Source of the DNA: Chitinophaga pinensis
GTDB taxonomy: Bacteria > Bacteroidota > Bacteroidia > Bacteroidales > GCA-2748055
Assembly: GCA_945863035.1 (NCBI GenBank)
Contig: CAMAZH010000009.1
Location: forward strand, 1 to 53,320
Reading direction: 5' to 3'
DNA length: 53,320 nucleotides
Part shown: positions 18,765 to 27,657 of the stretch, piece by piece
Position numbering within the stretch: position 1 is the first letter of the stretch
Layout of the letters: each line of letters opens with the position of its first letter
Position numbers and translations under genes: made by a program
Notes under the pieces: generated by a model
What the model saw: the letters and a program-made list of their open reading frames with translations, nothing else
Database searches by the model: none
Told to the model about the DNA's origin: nothing

Positions 18765-19889
18765 TCAAAGGGCTTCGGCCATTTTAAGAAACTGCTTCAC
18801 AAAGCTCTCCCAGGAGAATTTCAGCTTTTCGATTTTCACGTTCTCAATCATCTCAACTGACAAGTTTTGGGAAAAGAAAAAGGAGATTTTCTCAGCGATT
18901 TCACCGGGGTCCTTCTCACAAACAAATCCGGTTTTATTGTTAAGCACAATTTCAGCCAGGCCACCGGTATTGGTTACCAGCATCGGACAGTCGAACTGAT
19001 AAGCAATCTGCGTCACCCCACTCTGCGTAGCTGTGATATAAGGCTGAACCACAAGGTCTGCGGCAGAGAAATAGAATTTCACCTCTTCGTCGGGAATAAA
19101 AGAATCGGTGAATATCACCCTTTCGGTAATCCCCAGATCAGCAGCCAGATTTTCGTACGGGGCCTTACTATCATAAAACTCGCCGGCAACCAGCAGTATC
19201 AGGTCAGGATTATTTACCCTTGCAAAAGCCTTAAGCATAAGGTCGAGACCTTTGTACTTGCGAATGAGCCCGAAAAACAAAAGGTATTTTCTGTCGGGAT
19301 TCAGGTTCAGATGGTTCAATGCTTTTTCACGGGGGAGTTTAACGCCGTAGATATCGTAAAGAGGATGAGGAACACAGATTGCCTTGAGTGATTTGTTGAA
19401 CTCCCAGATATCCCTCAAAACCGATGAAGACAGGCAAACCATGGCGTCCTGGGAATTGACAAAATACCTTGTGAGAATCCGTGTTGCGGCCTGCTTTTCA
19501 TGGGGGATGAGATTATGAACCACAGCGATCACTTTCGCTCCCGTCTTTTTGCGGATGCGGCGGCCAAGGAATCCCATTACAGGAGCAAAAAAAGGCATCC
19601 AATAATGAAATACAATGATATCGGGTTTTAAGCTGCTGATTTTTTGTGCAGTAAGAATCCAATTAAATGGGTTCAGTGAATGCAGCCAAGCATGGATGCT
19701 TATTCCCTTCGGGGGAGGATTATCGGAAAACTGCGATTTCCCCGGAAATAAAAAACCCGGGTACAAAAATCGAAAAGACACAATCTCGGTATCATGACCC
19801 TCAACCTGGCAGGCTAAGGAGAAAGACTCGTTGAATTTGGCAATGCCGCCCCGGAGAGGGCTGGCCGGACCGATACTGATTATCTTCAA
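18765..19889 (-). CDS. Glycosyltransferase family 4 (GT-B fold)
   Basis: The 374-residue protein has the two-domain GT-B plan. The N-terminal glycine loop is GPASPLRGGIAKF. The donor-binding half runs LLFFGLIRKYKGLDLMLKAF, then VVQPYITATQSGVTQIAYQFDCPMLVTNTGGLAEIV, the retaining E-x7-E region. It transfers a sugar from a nucleotide donor to an unknown acceptor, probably for a cell-surface glycan. It follows the GT2 gene by 2 bp, so they are one operon. Confidence 0.9.
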   Translation of the reverse strand: MKIISIGPASPLRGGIAKFNESFSLACQVEGHDTEIVSFRFLYPGFLFPGKSQFSDNPPPKGISIHAWLHSLNPFNWILTAQKISSLKPDIIVFHYWMPFFAPVMGFLGRRIRKKTGAKVIAVVHNLIPHEKQAATRILTRYFVNSQDAMVCLSSSVLRDIWEFNKSLKAICVPHPLYDIYGVKLPREKALNHLNLNPDRKYLLFFGLIRKYKGLDLMLKAFARVNNPDLILLVAGEFYDSKAPYENLAADLGITERVIFTDSFIPDEEVKFYFSAADLVVQPYITATQSGVTQIAYQFDCPMLVTNTGGLAEIVLNNKTGFVCEKDPGEIAEKISFFFSQNLSVEMIENVKIEKLKFSWESFVKQFLKMAEAL

Positions 19890-19891
19890 TT

Positions 19892-20845
19892 CTAAAGGTT
19901 TATTTCTTCCTCTACATGATAGTGATTGCGATCAGAAGAACTTCGTGAAATAAGTTCCCCCAAAAACCCACCAACAAACAATTGTGATCCAATTATCATC
20001 GCAGTAAGCGACAGATAAAAATAAGGGCTTTGGGTTATCAGGTTCGCTTTGACACCTTGATGCAGCAAGTAAAGCTTTTGAGCTCCCAGCCATCCGGCAG
20101 ATATCAATCCCACAAAAAACATAATTGTGCCAAGGGTTCCGAACATGTGCATCGGGCTTTTCCCGAAACGGGAAATAAAACTGATTGTCAGCAAATCGAG
20201 AAAGCCATTAATGTAACGCTCTATTCCAAATTTCGTGACCCCGTATTTCCTTTCATGATGTTCAACTACTTTCTCACCGATTTTATTAAACCCGGCGCGT
20301 CTGGCAATTACCGGAATATACCGGTGCATCTCACCATAAACCTCGATTGCTTTGACAACCGATTTCTTGTACGCTTTCAGTCCGCAGTTAAAATCATGAA
20401 GCTTGATTCCGGTAACCTTCCGTGCTGTGAAATTATAAAATTTGCTGGGGAGGGTTTTCGAGATGGGATCATGCCGTTTCTTTTTCCAACCCGAAACCAG
20501 ATCAAATCCCTGCTCTGTGATCATTTTGAACATGGCAGGTATTTCTTCAGGACTGTCCTGAAGATCCGCATCCATTGTGAAAACAACATCACCGGTAGCG
20601 GCTTGAAATCCAACATGAAGCGCTGCGGATTTACCATAATTCCGGCGAAACTTAATCGATTTAAGCTCTTTGTGGTTTTTCGACAAGCCTGAAACAACTT
20701 CCCATGAGCGGTCGCTGCTGCCATCGTCAATCAAAATAATCTCATAACTGAGTTTATTCCGATCACATACCCTTTTAATCCATTCTACCAGCTCGGCCAG
20801 CGATTCTTCCTCGTTATAAAGAGGTATTACAATAGATACATCCAT
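19892..20845 (-). CDS. Glycosyltransferase family 2, polyprenyl-phosphate type
   Basis: The 317-residue protein has a GT-A domain (VSIVIPLYNEEESL at the start, the DAD motif at Asp92/Asp94 and LQDSPEEIP) followed by two hydrophobic segments near residues 235-300. This is the arrangement of DPMS/GtrB/ArnC-like enzymes that load a sugar onto polyprenyl phosphate at the inner membrane. It lies between a DUF4199 gene (46 bp upstream) and the GT4 gene. The sugar is unknown. Confidence 0.92.
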   Translation of the reverse strand: MDVSIVIPLYNEEESLAELVEWIKRVCDRNKLSYEIILIDDGSSDRSWEVVSGLSKNHKELKSIKFRRNYGKSAALHVGFQAATGDVVFTMDADLQDSPEEIPAMFKMITEQGFDLVSGWKKKRHDPISKTLPSKFYNFTARKVTGIKLHDFNCGLKAYKKSVVKAIEVYGEMHRYIPVIARRAGFNKIGEKVVEHHERKYGVTKFGIERYINGFLDLLTISFISRFGKSPMHMFGTLGTIMFFVGLISAGWLGAQKLYLLHQGVKANLITQSPYFYLSLTAMIIGSQLFVGGFLGELISRSSSDRNHYHVEEEINL

Positions 20846-20891
20846 TCAAAATCTGATTAGTGCGCTCCTTCAGGGAAGCTGGTTATTGTCA

Positions 20892-21425
20892 TTATACAGC
20901 TGCAAAAGGATCTTTAGGCTCTTTCTTCAAGAAAATCGAGACAATTGCGCTATAGATTACTCCCATGATTGCCGTTCCCAGAAAACTCATCACGGTCATA
21001 ACAACCGGTGACCTCATTTTACTGGTCATTTCCATGGCCTGTTCTATCATGGCTTCATCCATGCCTTTTTCAAGCATTTTTTCTTCCTGCTGTTGGAACA
21101 CTACCTTCATAAAATCAGGATCAAGATAATTCAGGAAAATATACATATAAACAGCACTAATAACTCCGGCTACCACCATAATCAGAGCACCCATACCTAA
21201 TCCCTGCGAATAAGTCATGATTCCGCCGAGGTATTCATTCCTGAATAAATAAAGCACAATCGCAATAAGTATAATTGGCAGCAGATAACCCATGATCTGA
21301 GAGTAGGTGGAGAAACTTGCATCTAGCGTGTAGAGTATTATGGAGTGCAAAACAATTGCACCACCAACGATTCCGCCATACAGTAAGGCCGGTTCAATAG
21401 TTCTTTTATAGGATGTGTTTGACAT
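20892..21425 (-). CDS. DUF4199 domain-containing membrane protein
   Basis: The 177-residue protein (start MSNTSYKRTIEPALLYGG at 21425) has four hydrophobic segments. A charged helix, rich in Met and Glu (EEKMLEKGMDEAMIEQAMEM), lies between TM3 and TM4, as in DUF4199. The family is found mainly in Bacteroidota, often beside a GT2 gene as here, and is uncharacterised. The upstream in-frame extension to 21530 crosses the putative promoter, so it is rejected. A TATATTTG -7 element lies on the minus strand at 21444-21451. Confidence 0.85.
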   Translation of the reverse strand: MSNTSYKRTIEPALLYGGIVGGAIVLHSIILYTLDASFSTYSQIMGYLLPIILIAIVLYLFRNEYLGGIMTYSQGLGMGALIMVVAGVISAVYMYIFLNYLDPDFMKVVFQQQEEKMLEKGMDEAMIEQAMEMTSKMRSPVVMTVMSFLGTAIMGVIYSAIVSIFLKKEPKDPFAAV

Positions 21426-21443
21426 AATAAGGTGTTTTTTTAG

Positions 21444-21451
21444 CAAATATA
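21444..21451 (-). promoter_or_regulatory. -7 box for the DUF4199/glycosyltransferase operon
   Basis: CAAATATA on the + strand reads TATATTTG on the minus strand, matching TAnnTTTG. No clear -33 TTG was found at the usual spacing. It lies about 20 nt before the ATG at 21425. Confidence 0.4.
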
Positions 21452-21487
21452 AGTTTTTGAAGAATAAGAACCTTATTCCGTTAATAA

Positions 21488-21519
21488 TTTTGCAACAATT
21501 ATTATTTATGTTACTTTTG
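21488..21519 (+). promoter_or_regulatory. SRP RNA promoter
   Basis: TTTTG at 21488-21492, a 19 bp spacer and TACTTTTG at 21512-21519 match the consensus perfectly. The RNA begins about 6 nt later, as expected for a -7 element. Confidence 0.65.
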
Positions 21520-21524
21520 TCGCC

Positions 21525-21620
21525 GGGCAAGTCTTATACAACCAGCTCCCGCTTAATCACCCAGGTTCGGAAGGAAGCAAGTGCAGGCGGTCGTAGCGGT
21601 GTGATATAAGTAACTTGCCC
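21525..21620 (+). ncRNA. ffs: Signal recognition particle RNA (small bacterial 4.5S type)
   Basis: The 96 nt RNA carries the universal SRP domain IV loop: GGTTCGGAAGGAAGCA around 21574-21589. The ends pair as GGGCAAG (from 21525) with CTTGCCC (ending 21620), forming the terminal helix, with CTTATA/TATAAG adding to it. A TCTTTTTTTT tract follows immediately, so the terminal helix doubles as a terminator. It binds Ffh to target membrane proteins. Confidence 0.93.
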
Positions 21621-21757
21621 TCTTTTTTTTACCACTTCGCCACTAAGGCTCGAAGACTCCATGCTTCACTAAGTTATTTATCGTATACCAATACGTACTA
21701 ATCCAAGCAGACTCAAATCGTTAAAGCTAATTTTACATATTGGTTTTGAAAATTTTG

Positions 21758-21765
21758 TATCTTTG
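21758..21765 (+). promoter_or_regulatory. -7 box for the orphan antitoxin-like gene
   Basis: TATCTTTG matches TAnnTTTG and would start transcription about 12 nt before the ATG at 21784. The nearest TTG (21740-21742) is 15 bp upstream, slightly too close. Confidence 0.4.
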
Positions 21766-21783
21766 ATTTTTAATGATACTGAC

Positions 21784-21969
21784 ATGATAATAGAAAGAAC
21801 GAAAAATGAGATAATTATCAGGTTACCTGGTGATATCAATATTGACGAGTTGCAAGACATGACAGATTGGTTCCTGTATAAAGAGATTACGCGCAAATCT
21901 AAGGCAAAACAGAAAGATGTTGATCTTTTGGTTAGTGAAGTAAAGAAAGGGCGCTGGAATAAAAGATAA
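21784..21969 (+). CDS. Antitoxin-like small protein, 61 aa, without a partner toxin
   Basis: The start at 21784 (MIIERTKNEIIIRLPGD) is chosen over the ATG at 21763, which lies within the -7 box. The protein has a short beta-rich N-terminus and an ITRKSKAKQKDVDLLVSEVKKG stretch, like antitoxin-type proteins usually found in front of a PIN or RelE toxin in Bacteroidota. No toxin frame follows: the next 330 bp hold the ilv leader. It may be a remnant or an unpaired regulator. Confidence 0.5.
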   Translation: MIIERTKNEIIIRLPGDINIDELQDMTDWFLYKEITRKSKAKQKDVDLLVSEVKKGRWNKR

Positions 21970-22094
21970 ACTCAAACCTACACTTACTTACAATTTAATA
22001 CAATTCAGTCTATAAAAAGGCTAAATTGTGTCAATTTGAAAGCGGAATCAAAAAATCTGGCACTTGCGTTAAAAAATTATGTTTTTTAGCACAA

Positions 22095-22130
22095 TTTTGT
22101 TTCGGTTTTTAAAATGAATAGATATCTTTG
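22095..22130 (+). promoter_or_regulatory. ilv operon promoter
   Basis: TATCTTTG at 22123-22130 is a perfect -7 box. TTTTG at 22095-22099 gives a 23 bp spacer, and an alternative TTCG at 22101-22104 gives 18 bp. Transcription would begin near 22136, ten nt before the leader-peptide ATG. Confidence 0.6.
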
Positions 22131-22145
22131 TCACATAAAATTGTT

Positions 22146-22217
22146 ATGAAAAAATCATTTGCCCATATTATTATTAACATTCTCGTCCTCGTCGTCCTCG
22201 TGGTGGTGAAGATCTGA
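22146..22217 (+). CDS. ilvL: ilv operon leader peptide, 23 aa
   Basis: An ATG at 22146 opens a 23-codon frame ending in TGA at 22215-22217. After MKKSFAH comes a run of III, then N-I-L-V-L-V-V-L-V-V-V-K-I. Fourteen of 23 residues are Ile, Leu or Val (5 Ile, 3 Leu, 6 Val), the pattern of an amino-acid-sensing leader peptide. It precedes mutually exclusive RNA hairpins and the ilvD start, and probably makes ribosomes stall when charged Ile/Val/Leu tRNA is scarce. The name is by analogy with enterobacterial ilvL; there is no homology claim. Confidence 0.85.
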   Translation: MKKSFAHIIINILVLVVLVVVKI

Positions 22218-22261
22218 GAATGGTATGGATAAACTTTATAGATTTCCGCCAGCCATTCTCA
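22215..22261 (+). promoter_or_regulatory. ilv antiterminator hairpin
   Basis: TGAGAATGGT (22215-22224) can pair with GCCATTCTCA (22252-22261), a 10 bp stem with one wobble. Its 5' strand includes the leader stop codon, so a ribosome finishing the peptide would mask it. Its 3' strand is the same segment that forms the left arm of the terminator. A further GGTGG (22202-22206) can pair with CCGCC (22246-22250) as a possible pause hairpin. Confidence 0.75.
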
Positions 22262-22282
22262 AATAAAGAGGGTGGCTTTTTC
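22251..22282 (+). terminator. ilv attenuator terminator
   Basis: AGCCATTCTC (22251-22260) pairs with GAGGGTGGCT (22268-22277), a 10 bp stem with two G-T wobbles, with an AAATAAA loop and a TTTTC tract. It ends 18 nt before the ilvD ATG. It forms only when the left arm is free, and so is the default under amino acid sufficiency. Confidence 0.8.
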
Positions 22283-22299
22283 ATTTTAAAGAATTTGCG

Positions 22300-24126
22300 A
22301 TGAGGAACAAATTAAATAGCGACACAACAACACAAGGCCGGAGAATGGCCGGGGCCAGAAGTCTATGGCGTGCAAACGGCATGAAAGAAGAGCATTTCGG
22401 CAAACCGGTAATCGCCATTGCCAATTCATTCACCCAGTTTGTTCCCGGGCACACCCATCTTCATGAAGTGGGACAGATGGTGAAAAAGTTCTTCGAGGCG
22501 AAAGGTTATTTTGCTGCCGAGTTCAATACCATTGCCATCGACGACGGAATTGCGATGGGGCACGACGGGATGCTCTATTCCCTCCCCTCCCGCGATCTCA
22601 TCGCCGACAGTATCGAGTACATGGTTAACGGTCATAAGGCAGATGCTCTTTTCTGCATCAGCAACTGCGACAAGATTACCCCCGGAATGCTAATGGCCGC
22701 GATGCGTCTGAACATCCCCACGATTTTTGTTTCAGGAGGGCCCATGGAAGCCGGCACAAGCGGAAACAAATCCTATGACCTTATCGACGCCATGGTAATG
22801 GCCGCCGATGACGCTGTAAGCGAAAAGGAACTCTCCATAATCGAAAAGATCGCCTGTCCTACCTGCGGGTCATGTTCCGGCATGTTTACTGCAAACTCCA
22901 TGAACTGCCTTAACGAAGCTTTGGGTCTTGCCCTTCCCGGAAACGGAACCATTCTTGCAACTCACAAATTCAGGCTCGATCTTTTTGAACATGCTGCTGA
23001 AGTTCTTGTTACTAATGTAAATAAATATTATTTCGAGGGAGATAATAGCGTACTCCCGAGATCCATTGCCACTAAAGAGGCCTTTGAAAACGCAATGCGA
23101 CTCGATGTTGCCATGGGAGGATCCACAAATACAGTTTTACATATTCTGGCCATTGCCCATGAGGCAGAAGTTGATTTTACACTTAGCGACATCGACAAGC
23201 TTTCCAGAACCACTCCTGTGCTGAGCAAAGTTGCACCCAGCAGCTCCTACCACATTCAGGATGTTCACCGCGCAGGAGGTATTCTTGGAATAATGGGCGA
23301 GCTTGAAAAAGGAGGCTTGCTCAAACCAGAAGTTATGAGAGTTGACGGAATGAGTCTTGGAGAAGCAATTGAAAAAAACAAAGTAGTTGGAAAAAGTGCT
23401 TCCAAAGAAGCTATAACCTTATTCAGCGCTGCTCCCGGGGGATTTCGGAATATCACAATGGGATCTCAACATTCAATGTTCAAAGAACTCGATCTGGACA
23501 GGGAAAAAGGCTGCATTAGAAGTATGGAGCAGGCATATAGCCAGGATGGTGGTCTTGCTGTATTATATGGCAATATTGCCCGAAACGGATGCATTGTAAA
23601 AACAGCAGGAGTGAAAGAAGATTCCCTGAAATTCAAAGGTCCGGCAAGGGTGTTTTCTTCTCAGGACGATGCCTGTGAAGGAATATTAAAGGATGAGGTT
23701 AAAGCGGGTGAGGTTGTTGTAATTGTTTATGAAGGACCCAAGGGAGGTCCTGGAATGCAGGAAATGCTTTATCCTACTTCTTACATCAAATCAAAAAAAC
23801 TTGGAGACAAGTGCGCTTTGATTACCGATGGTAGGTTTTCGGGAGGAACATCCGGTTTATCCATCGGGCACATCTCCCCCGAAGCAGCTGAGAAAGGCGA
23901 GATAGGACTGGTAAAGAACGGCGACATGATAGAAATCTCCATTCCCGACCGCTCCATTAACGTAATGTTATCCGCTGAAGAGCTTGAAGCAAGAAGGTTG
24001 GAAATGGAATCGAAAGCCGACAAGGCCTGGAAGGCTGAAGGCAGGGTACGCCCCATATCCAAAGCGCTTAAGGCATATGCCAGCATGGTAACGTCGGCCG
24101 ATAAAGGCGCAATCAGGATGATTTAA
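22300..24126 (+). CDS. ilvD: Dihydroxy-acid dehydratase
   Basis: It dehydrates 2,3-dihydroxy acids to 2-oxo acids in valine and isoleucine synthesis. The 608-residue length is standard. Iron-sulfur cluster residues appear at Cys123 ([10 protein letters not shown]) and in [17 protein letters not shown] at residues 186-202. The start is fixed by [25 protein letters not shown]. It heads an operon with ilvB (32 bp later), ilvN and ilvC, and is controlled by the upstream attenuator. Confidence 0.98.
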   Translation: MRNKLNSDTTTQGRRMAGARSLWRANGMKEEHFGKPVIAIANSFTQFVPGHTHLHEVGQMVKKFFEAKGYFAAEFNTIAIDDGIAMGHDGMLYSLPSRDLIADSIEYMVNGHKADALFCISNCDKITPGMLMAAMRLNIPTIFVSGGPMEAGTSGNKSYDLIDAMVMAADDAVSEKELSIIEKIACPTCGSCSGMFTANSMNCLNEALGLALPGNGTILATHKFRLDLFEHAAEVLVTNVNKYYFEGDNSVLPRSIATKEAFENAMRLDVAMGGSTNTVLHILAIAHEAEVDFTLSDIDKLSRTTPVLSKVAPSSSYHIQDVHRAGGILGIMGELEKGGLLKPEVMRVDGMSLGEAIEKNKVVGKSASKEAITLFSAAPGGFRNITMGSQHSMFKELDLDREKGCIRSMEQAYSQDGGLAVLYGNIARNGCIVKTAGVKEDSLKFKGPARVFSSQDDACEGILKDEVKAGEVVVIVYEGPKGGPGMQEMLYPTSYIKSKKLGDKCALITDGRFSGGTSGLSIGHISPEAAEKGEIGLVKNGDMIEISIPDRSINVMLSAEELEARRLEMESKADKAWKAEGRVRPISKALKAYASMVTSADKGAIRMI

Positions 24127-24158
24127 AAATCTTTATTTATAACTAAATTTGCATAGTC

Positions 24159-25895
24159 ATGGAAACTCAAATGAAAAGCGAAATTAAGGAATCGGAATCA
24201 CAGAAAAAGAAGGTGAGAGGAGCTGAAGCAGTTATTCTAGCAATGATTGAGGAAGGCGTAGAAGTGATGTTCGGTTATGTGGGCGGCGCAATCATGCCCG
24301 TTTACGATGCATTGTACGACTACCAGGATAGATTGCATCATGTCATGGTCCGTCACGAGCAAGGTGCAATACACGCCGCACAAGGCTATGCCCGTATCGC
24401 TAAAAAACCTGGAGTGGTTATAGCTACATCAGGACCCGGAGCTACAAACCTCATCACCGGGCTTGCCGACGCAATGCTCGATTCCACCCCGCTGGTATGT
24501 GTTACCGGTCAGGTAACTTCAAGCCTGCTTGGCACCGATGCTTTTCAGGAAACCGACGTGGTAAGTATTTCCATGCCCGTCACCAAATGGAACATACAGG
24601 TAACCCGCGCTGAAGATATACCGGATGCATTGGCGAGAGCCTTCTTTATAGCCCGTTCGGGTCGCCCGGGGCCGGTTTTGGTTGATATCACAAAGGATGC
24701 GCAGAATGCTGAAATAGATTTCACGTATACAAAAGTTACTCAGATCAGAAGCTATACCCCTATTCCTATTATGAATATGGAATCTCTGAAAAAAGCTGCC
24801 GAACTGATCAATAAATCGGAAAAGCCGCTGGTTCTTATGGGTCAGGGTATTCTGCTCTCAGGGGCTCAGGAAGAGTTCAAGCAATTTGTTGAAAAAGCGG
24901 GTATTCCGGTTGCCAGTACTCTGCTTGGATTGTCGGCCTTCCCTTCCGATCACCCCTTGTTTACAGGGATGCTTGGGATGCATGGCAATTACGCTCCAAA
25001 CATCAACACCAATAAATGCGATCTGATCATCGCTCTGGGCATGCGTTTCGACGACCGGGTAACCGGAAACCTGAAGACCTATGCAAAACAGGCAAAGGTC
25101 ATCCATATTGAAATCGACCGTGCTGAAATTGATAAAAACGTGAAAGCCGATGTTGCTGTTATTGCCGATGCAAAACAGGCCCTTCAGGCACTCATTCCAA
25201 TGATTGAATCAAAAACTCACACCGAGTGGTTGGAAAGTTTCAGCAAATTAACCGAATATGAATTCGAGAAGGTTATTGAAAGAGATTGCTACCCAACCAG
25301 CAGCGGTTTGCGGATGGGTGAGGTTATTCATGCCATTTCAAAAACCACCCGTGGTGAGGCAATTCTTCTGAGCGACGTGGGGCAACACCAAATGGCTGCG
25401 GCTCGATATTACCAGTTCAGGGCTACAAACACCTGGGTTACTTCCGGGGGATTGGGTACAATGGGATTCGGACTGCCGGCTTCTCTGGGAGCAAAACTGG
25501 CTGCAGGCGACAGCAAAGAAGTTGTGGTTGTAATTGGCGATGGAGGTTTCCAGATGACCATTCAGGAGCTTGGAACCATTTCCCAACTAGGATTAGCAGT
25601 GAAAATCGTAATCCTGAACAACCATTTCCTGGGTATGGTGCGCCAATGGCAGGATCTCTTCTTCGAAAAAAGATACTCTATGACGGAGCTCACTAATCCC
25701 GATTTCATAAAAATATCTGAAGGATTTGGAATTCCCGCGAAAAAAATCTCCGAACGAGCTGACCTTAACCAGGCAATCGAAGATCTTATCAACACCAAAG
25801 GCCCATTCCTTCTCGAGGTTGAATGCGAAAAAGAAGTAAATATATTCCCAATGGTACCTGCAGGTGGTACTGTATCAGAAATGAGACTTGAATAA
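24159..25895 (+). CDS. ilvB: Acetolactate synthase large (catalytic) subunit
   Basis: This TPP-dependent enzyme condenses pyruvate with pyruvate or 2-oxobutyrate, the first committed step of branched-chain amino acid synthesis. It is 578 residues long. The catalytic Glu is Glu67 (VRHEQGA). The TPP-binding motif starts GDGGFQMT at 460-467, ending with the NN at the close of the motif (VKIVILNN). The order pyrimidine, FAD-like and PP domains is intact. A basic, Lys-rich N-terminal stretch (about 20 residues) precedes the catalytic start. Confidence 0.98.
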   Translation: METQMKSEIKESESQKKKVRGAEAVILAMIEEGVEVMFGYVGGAIMPVYDALYDYQDRLHHVMVRHEQGAIHAAQGYARIAKKPGVVIATSGPGATNLITGLADAMLDSTPLVCVTGQVTSSLLGTDAFQETDVVSISMPVTKWNIQVTRAEDIPDALARAFFIARSGRPGPVLVDITKDAQNAEIDFTYTKVTQIRSYTPIPIMNMESLKKAAELINKSEKPLVLMGQGILLSGAQEEFKQFVEKAGIPVASTLLGLSAFPSDHPLFTGMLGMHGNYAPNINTNKCDLIIALGMRFDDRVTGNLKTYAKQAKVIHIEIDRAEIDKNVKADVAVIADAKQALQALIPMIESKTHTEWLESFSKLTEYEFEKVIERDCYPTSSGLRMGEVIHAISKTTRGEAILLSDVGQHQMAAARYYQFRATNTWVTSGGLGTMGFGLPASLGAKLAAGDSKEVVVVIGDGGFQMTIQELGTISQLGLAVKIVILNNHFLGMVRQWQDLFFEKRYSMTELTNPDFIKISEGFGIPAKKISERADLNQAIEDLINTKGPFLLEVECEKEVNIFPMVPAGGTVSEMRLE

Positions 25896-25911
25896 AATAA
25901 TATTTGAAACC

Positions 25912-26475
25912 ATGGAAACAGAATACACATTATCCATTTTTACCGAAAACAAAATCGGATTGCTGCACAGGCTCTCAATCATTTTCACCCGCAGGCATAT
26001 CAATCTTGACAGTTTTAACGCGTCGGAATCGGAAGTAAAAGGGGTTTACCGTTTTACCATTGTGGTGCATACAACTGAAGACCAAATCAGGAAAATCGTT
26101 AAGCAGATCGAAAAGCAAATCGGAATTCTTAAAGCATTCTATCATGAAACTCATGAGATAGTGCATCAGGAATTAGCCTTATATAAGGTCCCAACCAAAG
26201 CACTTGCCCAGGGAAACGATGTTGAAATGCTTATAAGAAAGTATAACGCTCACATCCTTACAGTTGAACCCGAGTATATAGTAATTGAAAAAACCGGGCA
26301 CAAGCATGAGACACAAGAACTTTTCGATAAACTTCGCCCATTTGGAATGCTCCAGTTTGTAAGATCCGGACGGGTTGCTGTCACAAAACAAATCAAGGAA
26401 ATTACAAGTTACCTTATCGAATTGGACGAGGCCAACGAATATTCAGAAAGAGAAATATTATTAACAAACAAATAA
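25912..26475 (+). CDS. ilvN: Acetolactate synthase regulatory (small) subunit
   Basis: The 187-residue protein starts METEYTLSIFTENKIGLLHRLSIIFTRRHINLDSF, an ACT domain (about residues 4-76) that binds valine or similar effectors for feedback inhibition of IlvB. A second ALS-small-subunit C-terminal domain follows. ATG 25912 is used; a TTG at 25888 in frame overlaps the ilvB end and lacks support. It lies 16 nt after ilvB and 8 nt before ilvC. Confidence 0.95.
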   Translation: METEYTLSIFTENKIGLLHRLSIIFTRRHINLDSFNASESEVKGVYRFTIVVHTTEDQIRKIVKQIEKQIGILKAFYHETHEIVHQELALYKVPTKALAQGNDVEMLIRKYNAHILTVEPEYIVIEKTGHKHETQELFDKLRPFGMLQFVRSGRVAVTKQIKEITSYLIELDEANEYSEREILLTNK

Positions 26476-26483
26476 TTATTAAA

Positions 26484-27530
26484 ATGGCAAAAATTAATTT
26501 TGGTGGTGTTGTAGAAGATGTCGTCACCAGGGAAGAATTCCCACTCTCGAAAGCAAGGGAAGTTCTTAAAAACGAAACTGTTGCAGTTATCGGTTATGGG
26601 GTCCAGGGCCCCGCGCAGGCGCTCAATATGAGAGACAACGGGATCAATGTAATTATTGGTCAGGCTCCGGAATTCAAAGCAGATTGGGATAAAGCGGTAA
26701 AAGACGGCTGGGTTCCCGGTAAAACCCTATTTTCTATTGAAGAAGCTGCCACAAAAGGGACCATTATCCAGTTTCTTGTTTCAGACGCTGCCCAGAGAGC
26801 TATCTGGCCTGCGTTGAAACCTTGTCTTACCAAAGGCAAAGCACTGTATTTTTCACATGGTTTTTCAATAACCTACAAAGATCATACAGGTGTTATTCCT
26901 CCAAAAGATATTGATGTGATCCTGGTTGCACCAAAAGGATCCGGAACCAGCGTAAGAAGGAATTTCCTTGCAGGAGCCGGAATCAACTCGAGTTATGCAA
27001 TTTTCCAGGATGCTACCGGAAAAGCCGAAGAAAGAACTATAGCCCTTGGTATTGCCGTGGGTTCGGGTTACCTCTTCCCTACTACTTTCGAACAGGAAGT
27101 ATTCTCCGACCTTACCGGCGAAAGAGGGGTACTTATGGGCGCTCTTGCAGGTATCATGGATGCACAATACAAAGTTTTGAGAGACAACGGACACTCCCCT
27201 AGTGAGGCATTCAATGAAACCGTTGAAGAACTCACCCAGAGCCTTATCCGCCTGGTTGACGAAAACGGGATGGACTGGATGTACTCCAACTGCAGTGCAA
27301 CAGCTCAACGAGGAGCACTCGATTGGAGGCCACAATTCAGGGATGCAGTAATGCCTGTATTCACTGAGCTTTATAGAAGAGTTAAAACCGGCGAGGAATG
27401 CGTAAGGGTTCTCGAATCAACCGGCGGTCCTGATTATAAGGCAAAACTGGAAATTGAGCTGAAAGAGCTTCGCGAATCGGAACTTTGGAGAACCGGTGAG
27501 CAGGTAAGGAAACTCAGGCCGAAGGTGTGA
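26484..27530 (+). CDS. ilvC: Ketol-acid reductoisomerase, probable NADH-leaning loop
   Basis: It isomerises and reduces acetolactate or acetohydroxybutyrate to dihydroxy acids. The 348-residue class I protein has GYGVQG at 37-42 and Mg2+-binding C-domain motifs (SDLTGERGVLMGAL, FNETVEELTQSL). The cofactor loop reads GQAPEFKADW (59-68). It lacks the phosphate-binding Arg/Ser normally found there and has Asp67 directly before the conserved Trp. In engineered KARIs, Ser-to-Asp at this place switches preference from NADPH to NADH, so NADH use is inferred, not shown. The stop codon lies in the first unit of an 8 bp repeat array. Confidence 0.97.
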   Translation: MAKINFGGVVEDVVTREEFPLSKAREVLKNETVAVIGYGVQGPAQALNMRDNGINVIIGQAPEFKADWDKAVKDGWVPGKTLFSIEEAATKGTIIQFLVSDAAQRAIWPALKPCLTKGKALYFSHGFSITYKDHTGVIPPKDIDVILVAPKGSGTSVRRNFLAGAGINSSYAIFQDATGKAEERTIALGIAVGSGYLFPTTFEQEVFSDLTGERGVLMGALAGIMDAQYKVLRDNGHSPSEAFNETVEELTQSLIRLVDENGMDWMYSNCSATAQRGALDWRPQFRDAVMPVFTELYRRVKTGEECVRVLESTGGPDYKAKLEIELKELRESELWRTGEQVRKLRPKV

Positions 27531-27646
27531 CGGGGTGATGACGTGACGGGGTGATGACGTGACGAGGTGACGAGGTGACGAGGTGACGAGGTGACGAGGT
27601 GATGACGTGACGAGGTGACGAGGTGACGAGGTGACGAGGTGATGGC
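27527..27646 (+). repeat. 8 bp tandem repeat array (15 units) overlapping the ilvC stop
   Basis: Fifteen back-to-back octamers of consensus GTGACGAG. Variants GTGACGGG and GTGATGAC occur at units 1-4 and 10, and GTGATGGC at the end. The TGA stop of ilvC is inside unit 1 (27528-27530). The array is not coding in a meaningful frame: on the minus strand it yields a repeated Ser-Pro-Arg-His-Leu-Val-Thr peptide. Confidence 0.9.
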
Positions 27647-27657
27647 AGAAAATGTCT

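Noticed and set aside
18867-19391. 174-residue + strand frame
   Set aside because: Antisense shadow of the GT4 glycosyltransferase with no domain or start signal.
20030-20692. 220-residue + strand frame
   Set aside because: It is a shadow of the GT2 gene on the opposite strand; the GT2 product has clear catalytic motifs.
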